A stretch of 64,000 bases of DNA from Mixophyes australis (GCA_036250195.1 JAVHZZ010000011.1:55552811-55616810); one strand, 5' to 3'; positions 48,470-61,180 are shown, numbered from the stretch's first letter. A program made the numbers and translations. Notes: generated by a model not told the origin, from the letters alone.

Positions 48470-50400
48470 CCTTTATCACTTTTACATGGAGTTCTAGCAT
48501 AGTATATGTATAGGAAACTTTGGCCTAAAACACCAAATTGTCATTTGTATGTAAACCAAATTGCTAAAAAACGCTACTCAGATTTACACTGCTACATTGT
48601 CACTGTAATCGGCAGAAGTGGGAGAAAATAGAGCTAGCTAACTTTTACAATAGACACACTTTAGATCTTAATACATAAATATCAAGTATAAAATTTGTGA
48701 TTACACACGCACAAGTGTTTTCTCTAACCGCTACACCAACTAGCAAGTGATATCAAAGTGATGTCAATTGCAGAGAATGAAATACACACCAGCAACCTTA
48801 GCTAGGGCCAAGTTTGGGGATTTATAGGTAGGGATAATGGCAATCATTTCAAGATAAATGATTAGAGATGGTACTCCTTGGGATATGCACTGGGTAATGG
48901 TAAAATAATTAAATCACACCAGTATTTGAAATGTGTGTAAAACATTGCTTTATAGATTGTAGATCACCCTACACACACACACAAAAATGATTGTTTTTCG
49001 AAACCTGCAGAGCTGTAAATATGCAAATAGAAACAATGAATGTTCGCGAATCCGAATTTTAGGCCGAATTATGAGCATTTGCATATTTAACTTGACTTTT
49101 AATCTTTCTGTGGTAACTTAATGAAGGCTCTTATACCACTTTGAACTAAAGGTTGACTTGTGGGCTTGAACTTCTGACTTTAGTATTGATGGGTAGAATA
49201 CCTAACCATCACGCTATCGTCTACACCAAATAGTAAATCTGTTCTCTGGCATACCTTTCAAATGTACACTAATTAAATCATGATATTTGAATAACACAAA
49301 CAGTTAAGCTCTTTGTCAAATATGTGCGTAATCATTAGAAAATACACTTACCATAAATTAAATACACTTTGCAAACATGCCAGATCGCTTTTCGAAACAA
49401 ACACACTCAGTTACTTGGAACACACCTGTGTGCTCGTAATGACGTCCCTCCGGCGTACTCACCGGCATATAATTCTCTGATCACAGTGGTAGTTAAAAAT
49501 GCCTTTCTCGAAATTCAGTGTTGTTGGGCGTTTCAGTGGTCTGGGTGAGTAGTCTGCAGATGGTCAAATGCTGTTTCAAGCCCTTTACTGCTCTACCTGG
49601 GTCATCCTTCAGTATGTTTAATTACTTAGCAAAGCATTGCTAGGTGTTGGAGAGCTACAAAGGCCATTCATACTATATCTTTTAGGTACCATCCCTTGCT
49701 GCTGAAAGGGGTTAACGTACTGTGTTAGTGGATTATTTTTGAAGGTTAGTTGTAAAGTGTTTGTTTACCTGTGGAGTTTGAATCTTTCTGGCACTGTGTA
49801 TACTTTGATGAGGGACTGCATACAGACCTCTAGAATGTAGTGAATTGACTAATTTTAATCCCTTTTCCTGCCTTGATTTGTTACCTGTTGACCATCCCCA
49901 CAGATTTTGGATGTCTGTTTGTTTTTGGATCCAAATTGTTGAATAGCAAGTTATTGTGCTGTGTAATCTGAGCATCGTAGCGTTTATGTGTGTGGTAAGT
50001 AGAGAGTGGCAACATTTAATAACATATACAAAGGTTTTGGGTGTGGCACTAATAAGTGGCATGCTGTATTTTTTGGGTGTTTTAGTGTGTTTTCCAAATG
50101 TTTTTTATTTTTTATTTATTTCTTAAAATAAAAAATAAAAAACTATTTGCTTAACACTCTTTATTTTGTGTTGCACAATCCATAACTGATTACACCTGAA
50201 CAATTTTAATGTAACTAATGAGATTTGCACAAGGTGATTTGCCTGTGGTAAGTATCACGTTTACATGCACTTTGGTGGTGGTTCTATATGGTGAGGTGCT
50301 GATTGGTCATTCAAATGGTTTGGTTTTAGAGAAAAATTACTAATTTTTTTTTTTTCTTATGTAAAAAGCCATAGTTATGGACTATTCTTTGCCACAAAAA
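48470..50400. other. AT-rich interval without genes
   Basis: No coding region supported. It contains the tRNA-like site at 49151-49227, an inverted pair aaatatgcaaat (49017-49028) and atttgcatattt (49077-49088), and Harbinger upstream sequence from about 50187 that matches 1560-1853 inverted. Confidence 0.6.
49151..49227 (-). repeat. tRNA-like (SINE head or pseudogene) sequence
   Basis: Minus strand shows an A-box-like tagcgtgatggttagg (49201-49216) and a B-box-like agttcaagccc (49162-49172) at polymerase III spacing, total about 77 nt. The cloverleaf is not convincing. Confidence 0.4.
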
Positions 50401-50408
50401 TCTTGAGG

Positions 50409-52072
50409 ATGAATTTCCACTACATTGTAAGTATTGGTTGCATCATTTGTGGCAAAGTTAGAAAAGGCAAAGTTAAAATGTGTCACCTAATTTTTGATTT
50501 ATTAACTCTGGCTTTTGCAACACATACAGGGGCTCCTGGAGTTGGACCACATGGGGGGCCTGCTCTTCCGCCCCGTCCAAACCAGCAACTACGACAACAT
50601 CGCCGTCCGAGGGAGCATGTCTTCAGGCTACTTGTCAGCCTCTTTGGGATGTCAGATGCAGAGGTTGTCCGTTGCTATCGGCTTCCTCTACATGTGATCT
50701 TGGACATCCTGTGCATTGTGCAGCGTGACCTTCAGCCAATGCACACCATCCTGACAGTAGTACCGCCTTTGACCAAACTTGTGGCGGTACTGCACTTCTG
50801 TGTCTCTGGATCCTTCCAGAGCAGTCGGGGTCACGGCAGGTATGTCCCAGGCGACCTTCAGCTGTGTGCTGGAGGATGTCCTAAGGGCGTTTCTGTCGCG
50901 GCTCCGCCAGTTTATCCATCTGCCACTCGACGAGGTGTCTCTTGTGTGGATTAAGCAGCAGTTTGCCACCATAGCTGGCTTTCCGCACATCATAGGGGCA
51001 GTAGATGGGACGCATGTGGCTCTGGTCCCGGTGAATGGAAATGCTTCGGCTTTGATGAACCGTAAGCATTTCCACTTAATCAATGTCCAGGCCATATATG
51101 ACCCGTCTCTCCAGATTCGGAACCTGGTTGCGAAATAGGGTGGGTGTACACATGACTCCTATACCTTTTGTAATTCTGGGTTGTGACCTAGATTGCAACA
51201 GAGGCAAGTGGGTGTCAGACCACATGGAGATGTGTGGCTTCTTGGTAATTATTAGAATATATTGGATCTGTCAAGTTGAATTTGTTAGTAAAAATGTATT
51301 TCAAATATAGATTTCGTAAATATAATATTGTACTTGAGATGTTACTGTTACACAATGTGTTATATAGTGCATGTGCCTTGTATTTATAGTTGGCCCAACT
51401 ATACAGTACTTAGAGAAATTTAACAACATTTTGGAGATTTAATGGTAATGTAGGCCTTTTACTAAAACAGACCTAACAGTTAAGGTTATGTGTCCTGTGA
51501 AAAGTGTACACCGGCTGGTGTGTAAGTATTAGTTTGGTGTACAGTGTAATACTAAAATCTGGAGTGCAATTTGGTTTGCGGCCATTATTAGACATTGTTA
51601 GTTTTCAAAGGATGGCAATTATACAGTATTATGACTCATTAACCTTACTATTTAACATAGAATAAAGCTATGACTTATATTTTAGTATGTTTGGATATTG
51701 ATGCAGGTCTATTTTTACTCTGAAATTGTATTAATGTTTGTTTCTTATGTGTTTCCTCTCATCCTACATAGGAGTCATGTGTATCCCTCCTGCCTTTGGC
51801 TCCTCACTCCCATCTTGAACCCACACACAGAAAAGGAGGAGGCATATAACTCGGCTCATCGCGCCACCAGATCGGTCATTGAAAGGGCATTCAGCATCTT
51901 TAAGGCTCGATTTCGATGCCTTGACTGGTCTGGTGGTGCCCTCATGTATGAGCCGAGGAAGGCGTGTAAGATCATCGCTCTGTGTGTGGTGTTCCATAAT
52001 ATAGCCATCAGGAGTGGGGCTCCAGGGGTCATGGATGAGGTTGCTGGGTTGGACAAGGCAGAGGAGGAATGA
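50409..52072 (+). pseudogene. Harbinger transposase, copy 2
   Basis: Plus-strand HARBI1-like transposase with three exons inferred from conserved splice words: a short first exon ending acatt|gtaagt at 50426, main exon 50530 to about 51243 (ends cttg|gtaatt), last exon about 51770-52072 after catcctacatag. Motifs: MSDAEVVRCYRLP, a second frame from about 50830 with GMSQATFSCVLED, IIGAVDGTHV, then RSVIERAFSIFKARFRCLDWSG and IIALCVVFHNIA. A 2-base loss near 50820 shifts the frame relative to copy 1 and a TAG at 51136-51138 replaces Trp, so it is inactive. The spliced layout matches copy 1. Confidence 0.82.
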
Positions 52073-52139
52073 GGCAGGGGAGGAGGAGGAAGATCTTGTA
52101 AACCCCCCTCGTGAAGCAGTGTGTGGCTCCAACTTCAGG

Positions 52140-53136
52140 CAGTATGTTGTGGAGAGATACTTTTGAGGTAAATGAGTTTTTGGAACTATTTAATTTTAAA
52201 CAACAAAGCTCTCTGCTGTAATAATGACAAAGCTTACTCAAACTAAGAATAACTAATGTATGGCCAGTCCAAATGTGGATAGAAATATACATGGACTGGT
52301 GTGATAGTGGAATGTTTTACATGTGTCATAATGGTAAAATCAATGACAACCTGTAAGTTAGTTTTCAATTGTGTGTTGGATGTCTAGGTAAATGCCTCTA
52401 AGTTTAACCGCAGTGTCTTTTGTGAAATTATTTGATTTCATCTACAGGCTAATGTGCCTACATGAACGTTCTTGTGTTGAAATGTAGAGTACAGTTTGAA
52501 CAGTCCAAACATTGCACATTTGCTGCTTGTATTAGCTATTTAACTAAAGGGCAGAATGGTCTAGTATGTAAATTTCAAAGTGTTAATGTCAAATATTTGT
52601 ATTGAAATTGTAGCCTTACTCTGGTCAGTCAGGCATGTGAGGTTTATATGTTATTGTACAGCACTTATAGTGTTGAGAAGTGCACATTTGAGTCACTTTG
52701 TTTGTGTTTCTACCATTAGGCCTTTAGTGCTGGCCTTAGTACCATTGCACTTTCCATTGGAGTTGGTGGATGTAGCCATGGTGAAGGCTGTTGACAAATG
52801 TAAGTATCTATAGTGTTATCACTAAAATTTGACTGTCAAGTGTGTGTGCTCCATACAATAATGACGTTTGTAAGCATTGAATGTGTGGGTCTGCGAAGTC
52901 AACGTATGGCCATGTGCTAGGTATGTTACTTATTAGTTTGGGGGTTACTTTCCTGTCAAATAGAACAATCGCAAACCAATATATAGCTCCAACACACAAG
53001 CCAGTATTGGAGAATACTGTGTAGAACCTTACAAGACCGTTAAAACATTTCAATACAGTGGCTAACTTCTTGTTCACCAAGCCATCAAATAGGTACATAA
53101 ATGCAAGTTAGTTGTGAGCTAATATTGCCTTAGTTA
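52140..53136. other. Interval without genes
   Basis: AT-rich noncoding DNA downstream of the Harbinger transposase. Nothing recognised. Confidence 0.5.
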
Positions 53137-53159
53137 ATGCTTGTTTCACATTCAACAGG

Positions 53160-53710
53160 GCACGTTGGCGTGGATTTTGGAGTTGTGCAATTCCTGTTTC
53201 CCTACATGTTGAAGTATGCTCCAAGCCTGCTTATGTATCTCCTCAGTTTGGCCAGATTGTCAGCTCTTCATCCAAGAAACTTTGCCAAACACAGACTACT
53301 AACTTTTTTGCTATGTCTCAGGCCAAGTGCTGAAATAGTCCAAGCTGGTTTGCCTTTTGGAGTTATGCAATTCGTGTTTCCCTACATGTTGAAGTATTTC
53401 TCCAATGCTCCAAGCCTGCTTATGTATCTGCTCAGTTTGGCCAGATTGTCAGCTCTTCATCCAAGGAACTTTGCCACACACAGACCACTGACTTCTTTGC
53501 TATGTCACAGGCCAAGTGCTGAAACAGTCCAAGCTGGTTTGCCTTTTGGAGTTGTGCAGTTCGTGTTTCCCTACATGTTGAAGTATTTCTCCAATGCTCC
53601 AAGCCTGCTTATGTATCTCCTCAGTTTGGCCAGATTGTCAGCTCCTTATCCAAGGAACTTTGCCACACACAGACCAATGAGTTCTTTGCTATGTTTTTGT
53701 TTGCAAGTTT
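53160..53710 (+). repeat. 189-bp tandem repeat with an open frame
   Basis: Three copies; ggccaagtgc words at 53321 and 53510 give a 189-bp period (63 codons). The first copy lacks 9 bases. A frame is open through all copies (53137-53733, 198 codons) with FPYMLKY and LLMYLLSLARLSA repeated. Base changes between copies are not clearly biased to silent sites, so coding is unproven. No known domain. Confidence 0.8.
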
Positions 53711-53733
53711 GGATTCATCTATGTAATAAATAA

Positions 53734-56340
53734 ATCTTAGCCTGCAAATGTGTCACCAATCTGTCGTCAGGAAGTTTTTTATGATTACTATAGTGCAGTG
53801 ATTCCTCTTTGCATACACAACAATCCATATGTAGTGTTTTGGTAACTATTGTGGAACATGTCTACTTGTACAATATATTCATTCAATGTGTGATTATTTT
53901 GCCCATTGCCATAGACACACCGTAGCCTACAAACCCACTCTCTGGAGTGGATTTTAACTAAGAGCCATTATGGTTAGTTAGGAGGTTTGTATGTGTGGTT
54001 GCTTGTTTACTAGCCAACTTGTAGTCTTTTCAGAAATTGATTGTCAACATGGTATGTGTACAGCAACATCTTCATTGTGAAATATACTATGTATAAAAAT
54101 GTCCGTTAAATGTTAGAGGAGTTACCTCAAACACTACCCAGCTTTGCACCTTTGCCAAACAGGCCCAAAATAGACTTCTTCCGCAATTGCCACTTTGTTT
54201 ACAAGTTGCCCCACACCCAAATGGCAACCACAAAACCCACACAGACAATAATTGTAAAGGCGTTTGTGTCAGACGCTAGTAGTGCATTTTTGGAAGGCCG
54301 TATCCACATTATGTGTAAACCAACTTTGGGACAGCAGATAAACCACTATCCACCTTTTTCAGTGTGTATTTACATTGTAAGCCATTTGTGATATGTAATA
54401 CATCACCTATATTGATCATTGGTCCAGCCATGCAATGTTCCATTTCTGGCCCATACAGACACTCCAAATTTGCACTACTAAAATCTGTTTGAATACACAC
54501 ATTGTTAGCCAGAACACACTGGACATGTTTTGTGCCCTTCACAATGTATGCTCCAAATAGTGTGTATACAAATTTGACTTTGGATTGTGGTGCATAAATG
54601 TGTCATTGCTTGTCAATACAATTTACATTTATATTGGCCTCTGAAAGGGGCAAGTCTCCTAAATAAGCCACATTCAGGATGGGGTTCTCTTCAAATCATA
54701 TCTGTCAGTGTGTGTGTGTGTCAAGAATCTTTAGGGATACTTTGTGGCATAGTTACAACTATGCCTGTTTCCACATGATAGCAAATGCAATGAAATCATT
54801 ATTACTTTCTAAGTGTTATACATCACATTATTCTTAGCTAACTTACATACTGACTCGTACTTCATGAGGCACACAAATACTTGATACTTTATTTGTACAA
54901 TGAAACTAAAAGATTAGATTTCTGTGCTACATGCTAAAACAGTCATTATGTAATTTATGTGGCCAACCAATTACTCCTTTACACCTCTTGCATTTTGACA
55001 TGGTTTGGGCAAGGAAACGTTTTAGATAAAAAATTTAATGTTAGTGGCTTTAAGATTAAGGGCCCATGTAAAACTTTTGTTAGGGTCCCCATCTTATCCC
55101 AGAGTGTCTGCCCTAGCACACATTAGTCCTTTGACTGTTTAATGTCTGGTTGATATTGTAGATAATGTATGAATGGTATTGTGAGGCTTCACAGTTGATA
55201 GTTTCATAGTTGAGGCTTTTGCTAAATGGGTAACTGTCTTTGTAATATCAAGCACTCCAAACATACCTAAATATAAATTAGATTAAGATGGCCGTTATGT
55301 CAATTACCATGCCCTAACTTTAATTAAAGCAACTACTGTAGGGGAGCTTGAACCTAATGACATGGGCACTATAAAAGTGTAAGAATGCAAGTGCTCAGAG
55401 GCAAACAAACACAATATTCAGATTAGGACAAAAAGCCATACAGACTGACGTATTGTATACATTTGGTCTGGTTGGCCTGGCTCAGACCATAGTGACATCC
55501 ATCACTAGTCGATGTAGATAATGTGTTGTCTACTTACTAGGATAACCGGGTGTGGTTATTTTGCAGTGGTAATTATTCCCAAACCTCCCTGTGTATTATA
55601 TTTCCAAACATTATTATCCAGACACCCAGCAAACAGCTCGCACAACACTACAGCCTTAGGTTGTTATCAAAAATATGTGCCTATTGCAACAAGGTCAGGA
55701 ATGACCATTGATCTAAGTGGATTGGTGTGTCAGACACTGTGCATTAGCACTATTATAAAAGGCGAATTACTTCATATAGATTGTAAATGTGGCCATAATC
55801 ATACCGGTACATATTTGTAGTTAACATTAGTGACCTTGTTGCATACCTAGAATGATTTTAACTAGTCCATTAGTTGCATTTTAACATGTGATTTCTGTCA
55901 CATTATTGACAGGTTACATATTAAATTAGCCACATATCCTTGACTGGAGGAATCTTGCTACTTAGCAAGGAACACTGTAGTAGTTATATGCTTTGTTCGC
56001 CATCATTTACTCACACAAACCAAGAGACACTGCAACTGAGGTAAACGATGTCTGATTTTGGAAGCCATTACCCAGTATGAGAGTAGTTAAAAATGCACCG
56101 ATTATGGCTGCCATTCACATGACGCTAGTCAAATGTTATAGATTTCCAAACCTGATTAGTGATGTACATGTGAGGTGACATTTAGAGCTTTAATCTGCCG
56201 ATCCCAGCCATGTTTACATTAAATATTTAGCTATGTGTGGACTATGGAGAAATTAATGTCATGCATGGGTGCTTTGACAGGATCGACACCACTAAATAGT
56301 TAGTGTACAAAGCCTGAAAGTTTGAGATAGACATAAGAGC
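53734..56340. other. Long interval without recognisable genes
   Basis: Noncoding, moderately AT-rich, many short open frames but none with domain or codon support. A (TG)n-like tgtgtgtgtgtg lies near 54710. Near 56336-56400 gccctgattcattcagg and atcttaaattgagac may be the terminus of the Harbinger unit that carries the Myb-like gene; this is uncertain. Confidence 0.5.
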
Positions 56341-56380
56341 CCTGATTCATTCAGGATCTTAAATTGAGACACTTCTTATT

Positions 56381-57414
56381 TCAGTCTCCTGTCCCAAACC
56401 ATGTTACAATGCAATTGCTGCAAAATAGTGTTTGGTTTGGCACACACGTTAAATACTGCCTGTATTTTAATGTAGCACACAAATACTTGATAGCAGGACA
56501 AGGGGGGTGGCAGGGGGTAGGACAAGGGGGGTGGCAGGGGGCAGGACAAGGGGGGTGGCAGGGGGCACAACAAGGGGGGGTGACAGGGGGCAGGTCAAGG
56601 GGGGTGGCATAAGCACTGGCAAAGGACATACAATAAAGCTGGGCTAGTGTCGGGTCAAGGAGGGGGGAGGCAACAGACGGACCAGGGAGGGAGGAGTCAA
56701 CAGACGGACCATGGAGGGATGAGAGAACAGAAGGACCAGGGAGGGAGGAGAGAACAGACGGACCAGGGAGGGAGGAGGCAACAGACGGATCAGGGAGGGA
56801 GGAGAGAACAGAAGGACCAGGGAGGGAGGAGAGCACAGAAGGACCAGGGAGGGAGGAGGCAACAGACGGACCAAGGAGGGAGGAGGCAACAGATGGATCA
56901 GGGAGGGAGGAGGCAACAGACGGACCACGGAGGGAGGAGAGAACAGACGGACCAGGGAGGGAGGAGACAACAGACGGATCAGGGAGGGAGGAGGCAACAG
57001 ACGGATCAGGGAGGGAGGAATAAACAAACGACTGGGGTTGGGGGCTGATGAATGAATAATCTGAAATGGGTGAATGTAATGTGCCAGAGGTGCGTTGGGA
57101 GTGGGCATCCAAGAGATCACCCAGAAGTGTTGCTACAGTTGACATTGTGGTGTTTAGAGTATCCATTTGGGTGGTGTGTGTGCTCATGAAAGTGGTGAGT
57201 GTGCTATTGAGAGTGGCGAGTTGTTGCTCTATGCGGGGTACAGTGCTCGCTATTTGTGCAAGGTGAGTGTTCTGTGATACAGTGGTGTCTTCAAATCTTT
57301 GGGATGCGAGTGAGAGTGTCTGCACCCTTACACGTTCAGCCGGATCTAGCTGAGGCTCCTCCACATCACGGGCAACTTGCTCCTGCACCTGTGGAGCAGC
57401 CTGCTGTTCACAAT
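56381..57414 (-). CDS. Harbinger Myb-like partner protein, second exon (repeat-rich)
   Basis: Acceptor tctacag at 57415 on the minus strand, then an open frame to 56381 (Met 57388). It starts with an acidic segment and a Ser/Thr-rich helix with heptad-like Leu/Met spacing (IEQQLATLNSTLTTFM), which suggests oligomerisation. Fourteen 9-residue units of the type SLPGPSVLS follow (57020-56645), then CHPPCPAP-type units encoded by a G-rich array (56612-56497). The repeat tail is unusual for this family. Joining to 57992-58221 leaves a phase mismatch, so a shift or another splice site must be assumed. Confidence 0.55.
56497..56612 (+). repeat. G-rich 24-bp tandem array
   Basis: About five units of the type acaaggggggtggcaggggg. 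Each contributes G-runs of five or six, so the plus strand could form G-quadruplexes. On the minus strand it encodes CHPPCPAP-like repeats of the Myb-like partner protein. Confidence 0.85.
56645..57020 (-). repeat. 27-bp coding minisatellite
   Basis: Fourteen units of the type gaccagggagggaggaggcaac, keeping the reading frame of the minus-strand protein (9 residues per unit). Confidence 0.85.
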
Positions 57415-57991
57415 CTGTAGACAGAGAAAAATAAACAATAAGATATTATATCCAAACAGTAACGTTATATATTTTATTTGTACTAATATTTAGCCACGCG
57501 TGATGTAGAATTGTAAAGTGTAAGCTTACATGGAATTTGCTAACAGGCCTTGACAGTCCACAAAAGCAGACATTGGCACTTATGGTGCAACCTTTTTCTA
57601 AAAGAACAACATATAGAGACATTTTGTCTTCAGTGTGTACATTTAATTTCCTACTATTTGATAGGCAAACACATTGTGTCATTAAAGTTTTACAGAAAAC
57701 ACATCCTGAGAGTTGACACATGTGCAGATACAGACACAAACATTAACACAAACATTAACAGACATTAGATAATGAAAACCACCCCTGTTTGGGGTGGGCT
57801 ATAGCCAGTGTCTATGTCGCCCACCCCAAAAATCTCAACCAGAGAAATAGCTGCACTTGCACAATCCTCTAGGGGTGTTAACGATATGTCCAGGGGAGGC
57901 CCTTTTCCCCAGTTCCTGCCACATGCTTATACTATTATGGTTACAGTCACCCAAGCAAAATGTAGCTTCATAACAAACATTTGTTTTTTAC

Positions 57992-58221
57992 CTTTTCTGG
58001 ACTTCCTGCGTTCTACGCTCGACATTCAAAATTGCATTAGTTTGTCGGGTTATTGAAGCCCATTTTTGGACACGCTCAGGGCCCATGATTGGCCACTCGT
58101 TGCTGTGAAACAGCAATATAACTTGATCCACTAGTACTTCCAGCTCTGCTTCACTAAAATTTGGCCTACGACGGCTAGGCAGACCTGGGGGCCGCTCGGA
58201 GGTCGGCCCTGCTTCAGACAT
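57992..58221 (-). CDS. Harbinger Myb/SANT-like DNA-binding protein, first exon
   Basis: Starts MSEAGPTSERPPG at 58221 and contains a Myb/SANT-like trihelix region: PNFSEAELEVLVDQV, then SNEWPIMGPERVQKWASITRQTNAI. These proteins bind element ends and bring the Harbinger transposase into the nucleus (established for vertebrate Harbinger). The exon ends at donor aaaag|gtaaaa (57991/57990). It is convergent with the transposase at 50409-52072, but 6 kb apart; whether both belong to one element is not clear. Confidence 0.7.
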
Positions 58222-58842
58222 ATTCCCCTAGAAAACAAAAGGAGTGTGTTTATTATCAACGCAAACAGTCAGGTGCAATGAAACATTGTAGGCCAACCCA
58301 CCCCCTTACAGATTGCATTTTCCAGACTCCAACCTATGTATCAAGCACATGCCCCTAATCTAATAAACATTGTTGTTTCTATATATAACCAACAGTCACT
58401 TAGGCAACAGTATTTTAAAATTATTTTGCTTAAATAACTAATTCAACATTCTGCGAATACTACCACTTTCAATTCTATTACATTGTTTATCACGTTGCCA
58501 ACACAGCTAACTCACCTATCTCCCATTCTAATTCCTGAGCACAAGCACAAGAATGTGATTGGAAATGTAAAGTGATTGTAAAATACACCCACCACCAGGA
58601 TTAATAGTGTAGACTAAAAATGTATAACTTTTTGGACTCATCCAAATAAGTGGCTAGATACATTAGGAGTAATGTGACCATTGTTAGAGTAATTTCACCT
58701 CTCCTTTATCAAGTCCCTTCAGATATCAGTGTGATAAGATGCTGGTTAACCAGGAGATCAGTAATCAAGACACAGACATGCCAATGTCAAGATAGAACTG
58801 AGCTGTGCTCACTTATTAGTGGGATACATTTATACATGAAAA
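58222..58842. other. Interval without genes
   Basis: Noncoding DNA upstream of the Myb-like gene, nothing recognised. Confidence 0.5.
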
Positions 58843-58947
58843 AGCGTTTGATCTGGTTATAGAATAGAAACACATTATTGATATTTTCCTCATTTACTGA
58901 GGAAAATATCAATAATGTGTTTCTACTCTATAACCAGATCAAACGCT
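58843..58947. repeat. 105-bp near-perfect palindrome
   Basis: Two 50-bp arms (58843-58892 and 58898-58947) around tttac. One arm mismatch noticed (gaat versus gagt at the ttatagaa region). It lies directly beside the presumed 3' end of ERV2. Confidence 0.95.
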
Positions 58948-59373
58948 AAATCTTCTGACAAAGCTAGTTAGTTCTCTTCATGTCACTTTTATGGTTCTTC
59001 TTATCAACTTTCATTGGCGCAGGTACTCCCAATGCCATCATTCGTTATCCCATATGCTAGGCCTCTATCCGGGGTCTTTGAGATAGGTCAAGGCTGGAGC
59101 TGGTGATTACGCTGAATGTATTTTTAAGGCAAATACCAAGATTTTTAACTCCTTCACATATCATTATTACCATTATCGTTGAGGACCTAGAAATCCTTTC
59201 ACATTCTCCCTTCTTCTAATAATACATATAAAAGGTTAAAAATGTTAAGGCCTGAAATGGTGACATCTAACGCAGCCCAGACTACTTTTGTACAGTCTCT
59301 TGTGAGAAAGCAAGGGTCTTTCACCATTCACCCGGGACCGAGTAGAGATACCAGCACTTCTGCCCCTGTTTAT

Positions 59374-60002
59374 TCAAAAAGTATCTTTTCTGAACGTACA
59401 TGACATATACCAGTTCCATCCCATCAATATGATCAATACCACAGTGATAATGAGTAGTGGGTGTACTAGTAAGTTAAGTATACCAGTCATAGATGGATAC
59501 GATCCGGTAAATACATCCCAACAATGTTTCTCTAAATCATCCTTCAGTTTGGTGGCTAAAGCTTTTAATTCATTACCTTCTATAACCGTTACCATTTTTG
59601 CGTGTTTGTTAGTATAGTTTACCTGCTTTAAATGTTCACTCAGCATTATTGTTTCATTTATAATTTTACTATTTCCTCTATATTTAAAGTTAACTGAGGC
59701 AGACTTAGGTTATTATACTTGAACATTTTGTCTACCTGTGACATTTGGTCATTACAAAATACCAACACTTTCCCTTGCCATTGTAAATGTGTTATATTCA
59801 TGAGACACCCTGAAACTGGGTAGGTCAGCCCGTAGGTTAGTATTATTTTTTCATTAAATGGGATTATGCAGACCATTTGAAGGGCTACCTCTATTAGTGT
59901 CTCATATTCCTTTGGATGTAATGCCCATACACAAACACTAGTGTTAAGCTGCAACATACATGGTTCAAATACTGCAGTTTGTTGTGGGCAAACCGGTCCC
60001 AT
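59374..60002 (-). pseudogene. env: ERV2 env remnant (mostly transmembrane subunit)
   Basis: Two open pieces, 60002-59658 and 59646-59374. The second has a membrane segment (LLVHPLLIITVVLIILMG) and short basic tail. The first contains several Cys and N-x-T sites. Only about 750 bp lie between integrase and the end of env, so the surface subunit is largely deleted. Not able to encode an envelope. Confidence 0.6.
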
Positions 60003-60039
60003 GTCTGTGTTATCACAGAGATCTAGGTTATGTGTCCAG

Positions 60040-61180
60040 TGTGACCAGCGTCATCTTGCAGTGTGACGTGTGCACCCAGGAGTCTCGGTTCTGGAGTTTC
60101 ACTGATGTGGGAGTGGTCAACAAAACCTGCTACGGACCCTTGAATCTTGGTTTAAAAGTTCTCCTCACGTGTTTCTTTAAGTACACCCAATCGCCAGGTT
60201 TCAGCTTATGCAGCTGTAGGTCTGAATCAGGCTCTGGAAGTAAAGAAAATGCTAGAACATGCAAATAGTTCAAATGGTCAGTTAGACTCATATAGCTAGT
60301 CAAATCTCCATGTTTATGTTGTAATTGCTGTGGATAATAACACCCTGTTTTTGGTAGTGTTCCAAAAAGTATTTCATAAGGAGACAGCTTGCTATTCCTA
60401 TTTGGCACAGTTCTTACACTGAACAAGGCAATGGGAAGACATTCTGGCCATGGTTTTTTTATTTCAGCCATGAATTTCTGAATTTTCAGTTTCAATGTCC
60501 CATTTAACCTTTCTACTCGCCCACTAGCCTGTGGTCTGTACGGCACATGAAAAGCTTGCTGTATGCCTAGATCTGTCATTATGTGTTGCATTATTTCCCC
60601 TGTGAAGTGTGTACCTCTATCTGATTCAATTACCTCAGGGATACCATACCTGCACACAATCTCACCAATCAGTTTTTTCGCAGTTGCTTTTGCTGTTTCC
60701 TTAGCTACTGGCTAAGTCTCCGGCCATTTACTGAAAAGATCTGTACAGACTAGAACATATTCATATATTCCAGATTTAGGCTGTGGTATATAGTCAATCT
60801 GTAGTTTTTGAAAAGGATAAAAAGCTTTTGGAGTTGTACCTTGTGACGTTTTTACCCTTTTTCCTGGATTTGAAGTTCCACAGATCCAGCAGGCTTGAAC
60901 ATAGCAGCTTTATTGAATCCTGGAGCTATCCAATGCTGATGGACCACGTTAGTCATCTGTTCCTTCCCCAGGTGCGGCTGTCCATGAGGTATCTGTAACA
61001 TGGGAGGGAACAAAACCTGTGGAAGACAAAGTTTATCATTCAGCTTTCACATACCAGCGCAATCTTCTTGTGCTCCTAATCGTCTCCATCTTTCTTTCTC
61101 CAATGGTCCTGTTTGTTGTGGAAACTTTTTTAGATCAGTGTAGTCAGGCATTTCATTTTGTACTGTGTATACTTCTCTTT
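60040..61180 (-). pseudogene. pol: ERV2 integrase
   Basis: Best preserved in the open stretch 60657-60130 with IESDRGTHFTGE and PYRPQASGRVERLNG (second Asp and Glu of the triad), then a GDWVYLKK SH3-like end. The N-terminal zinc region and first Asp lie in broken frames between 60660 and 61180. Confidence 0.75.

Noticed and set aside
48700..48790. Second tRNA-like site around ctctaaccgctacacc
   Set aside because: An A-box-like word is present on the minus strand, but no B box at the required spacing.
56647..57048. Plus-strand frame made of GGRREQTDQ-like repeats
   Set aside because: Antisense of the 27-bp minisatellite; any frame is open in such repeats. The minus frame is preferred because it extends into non-repeat coding sequence.
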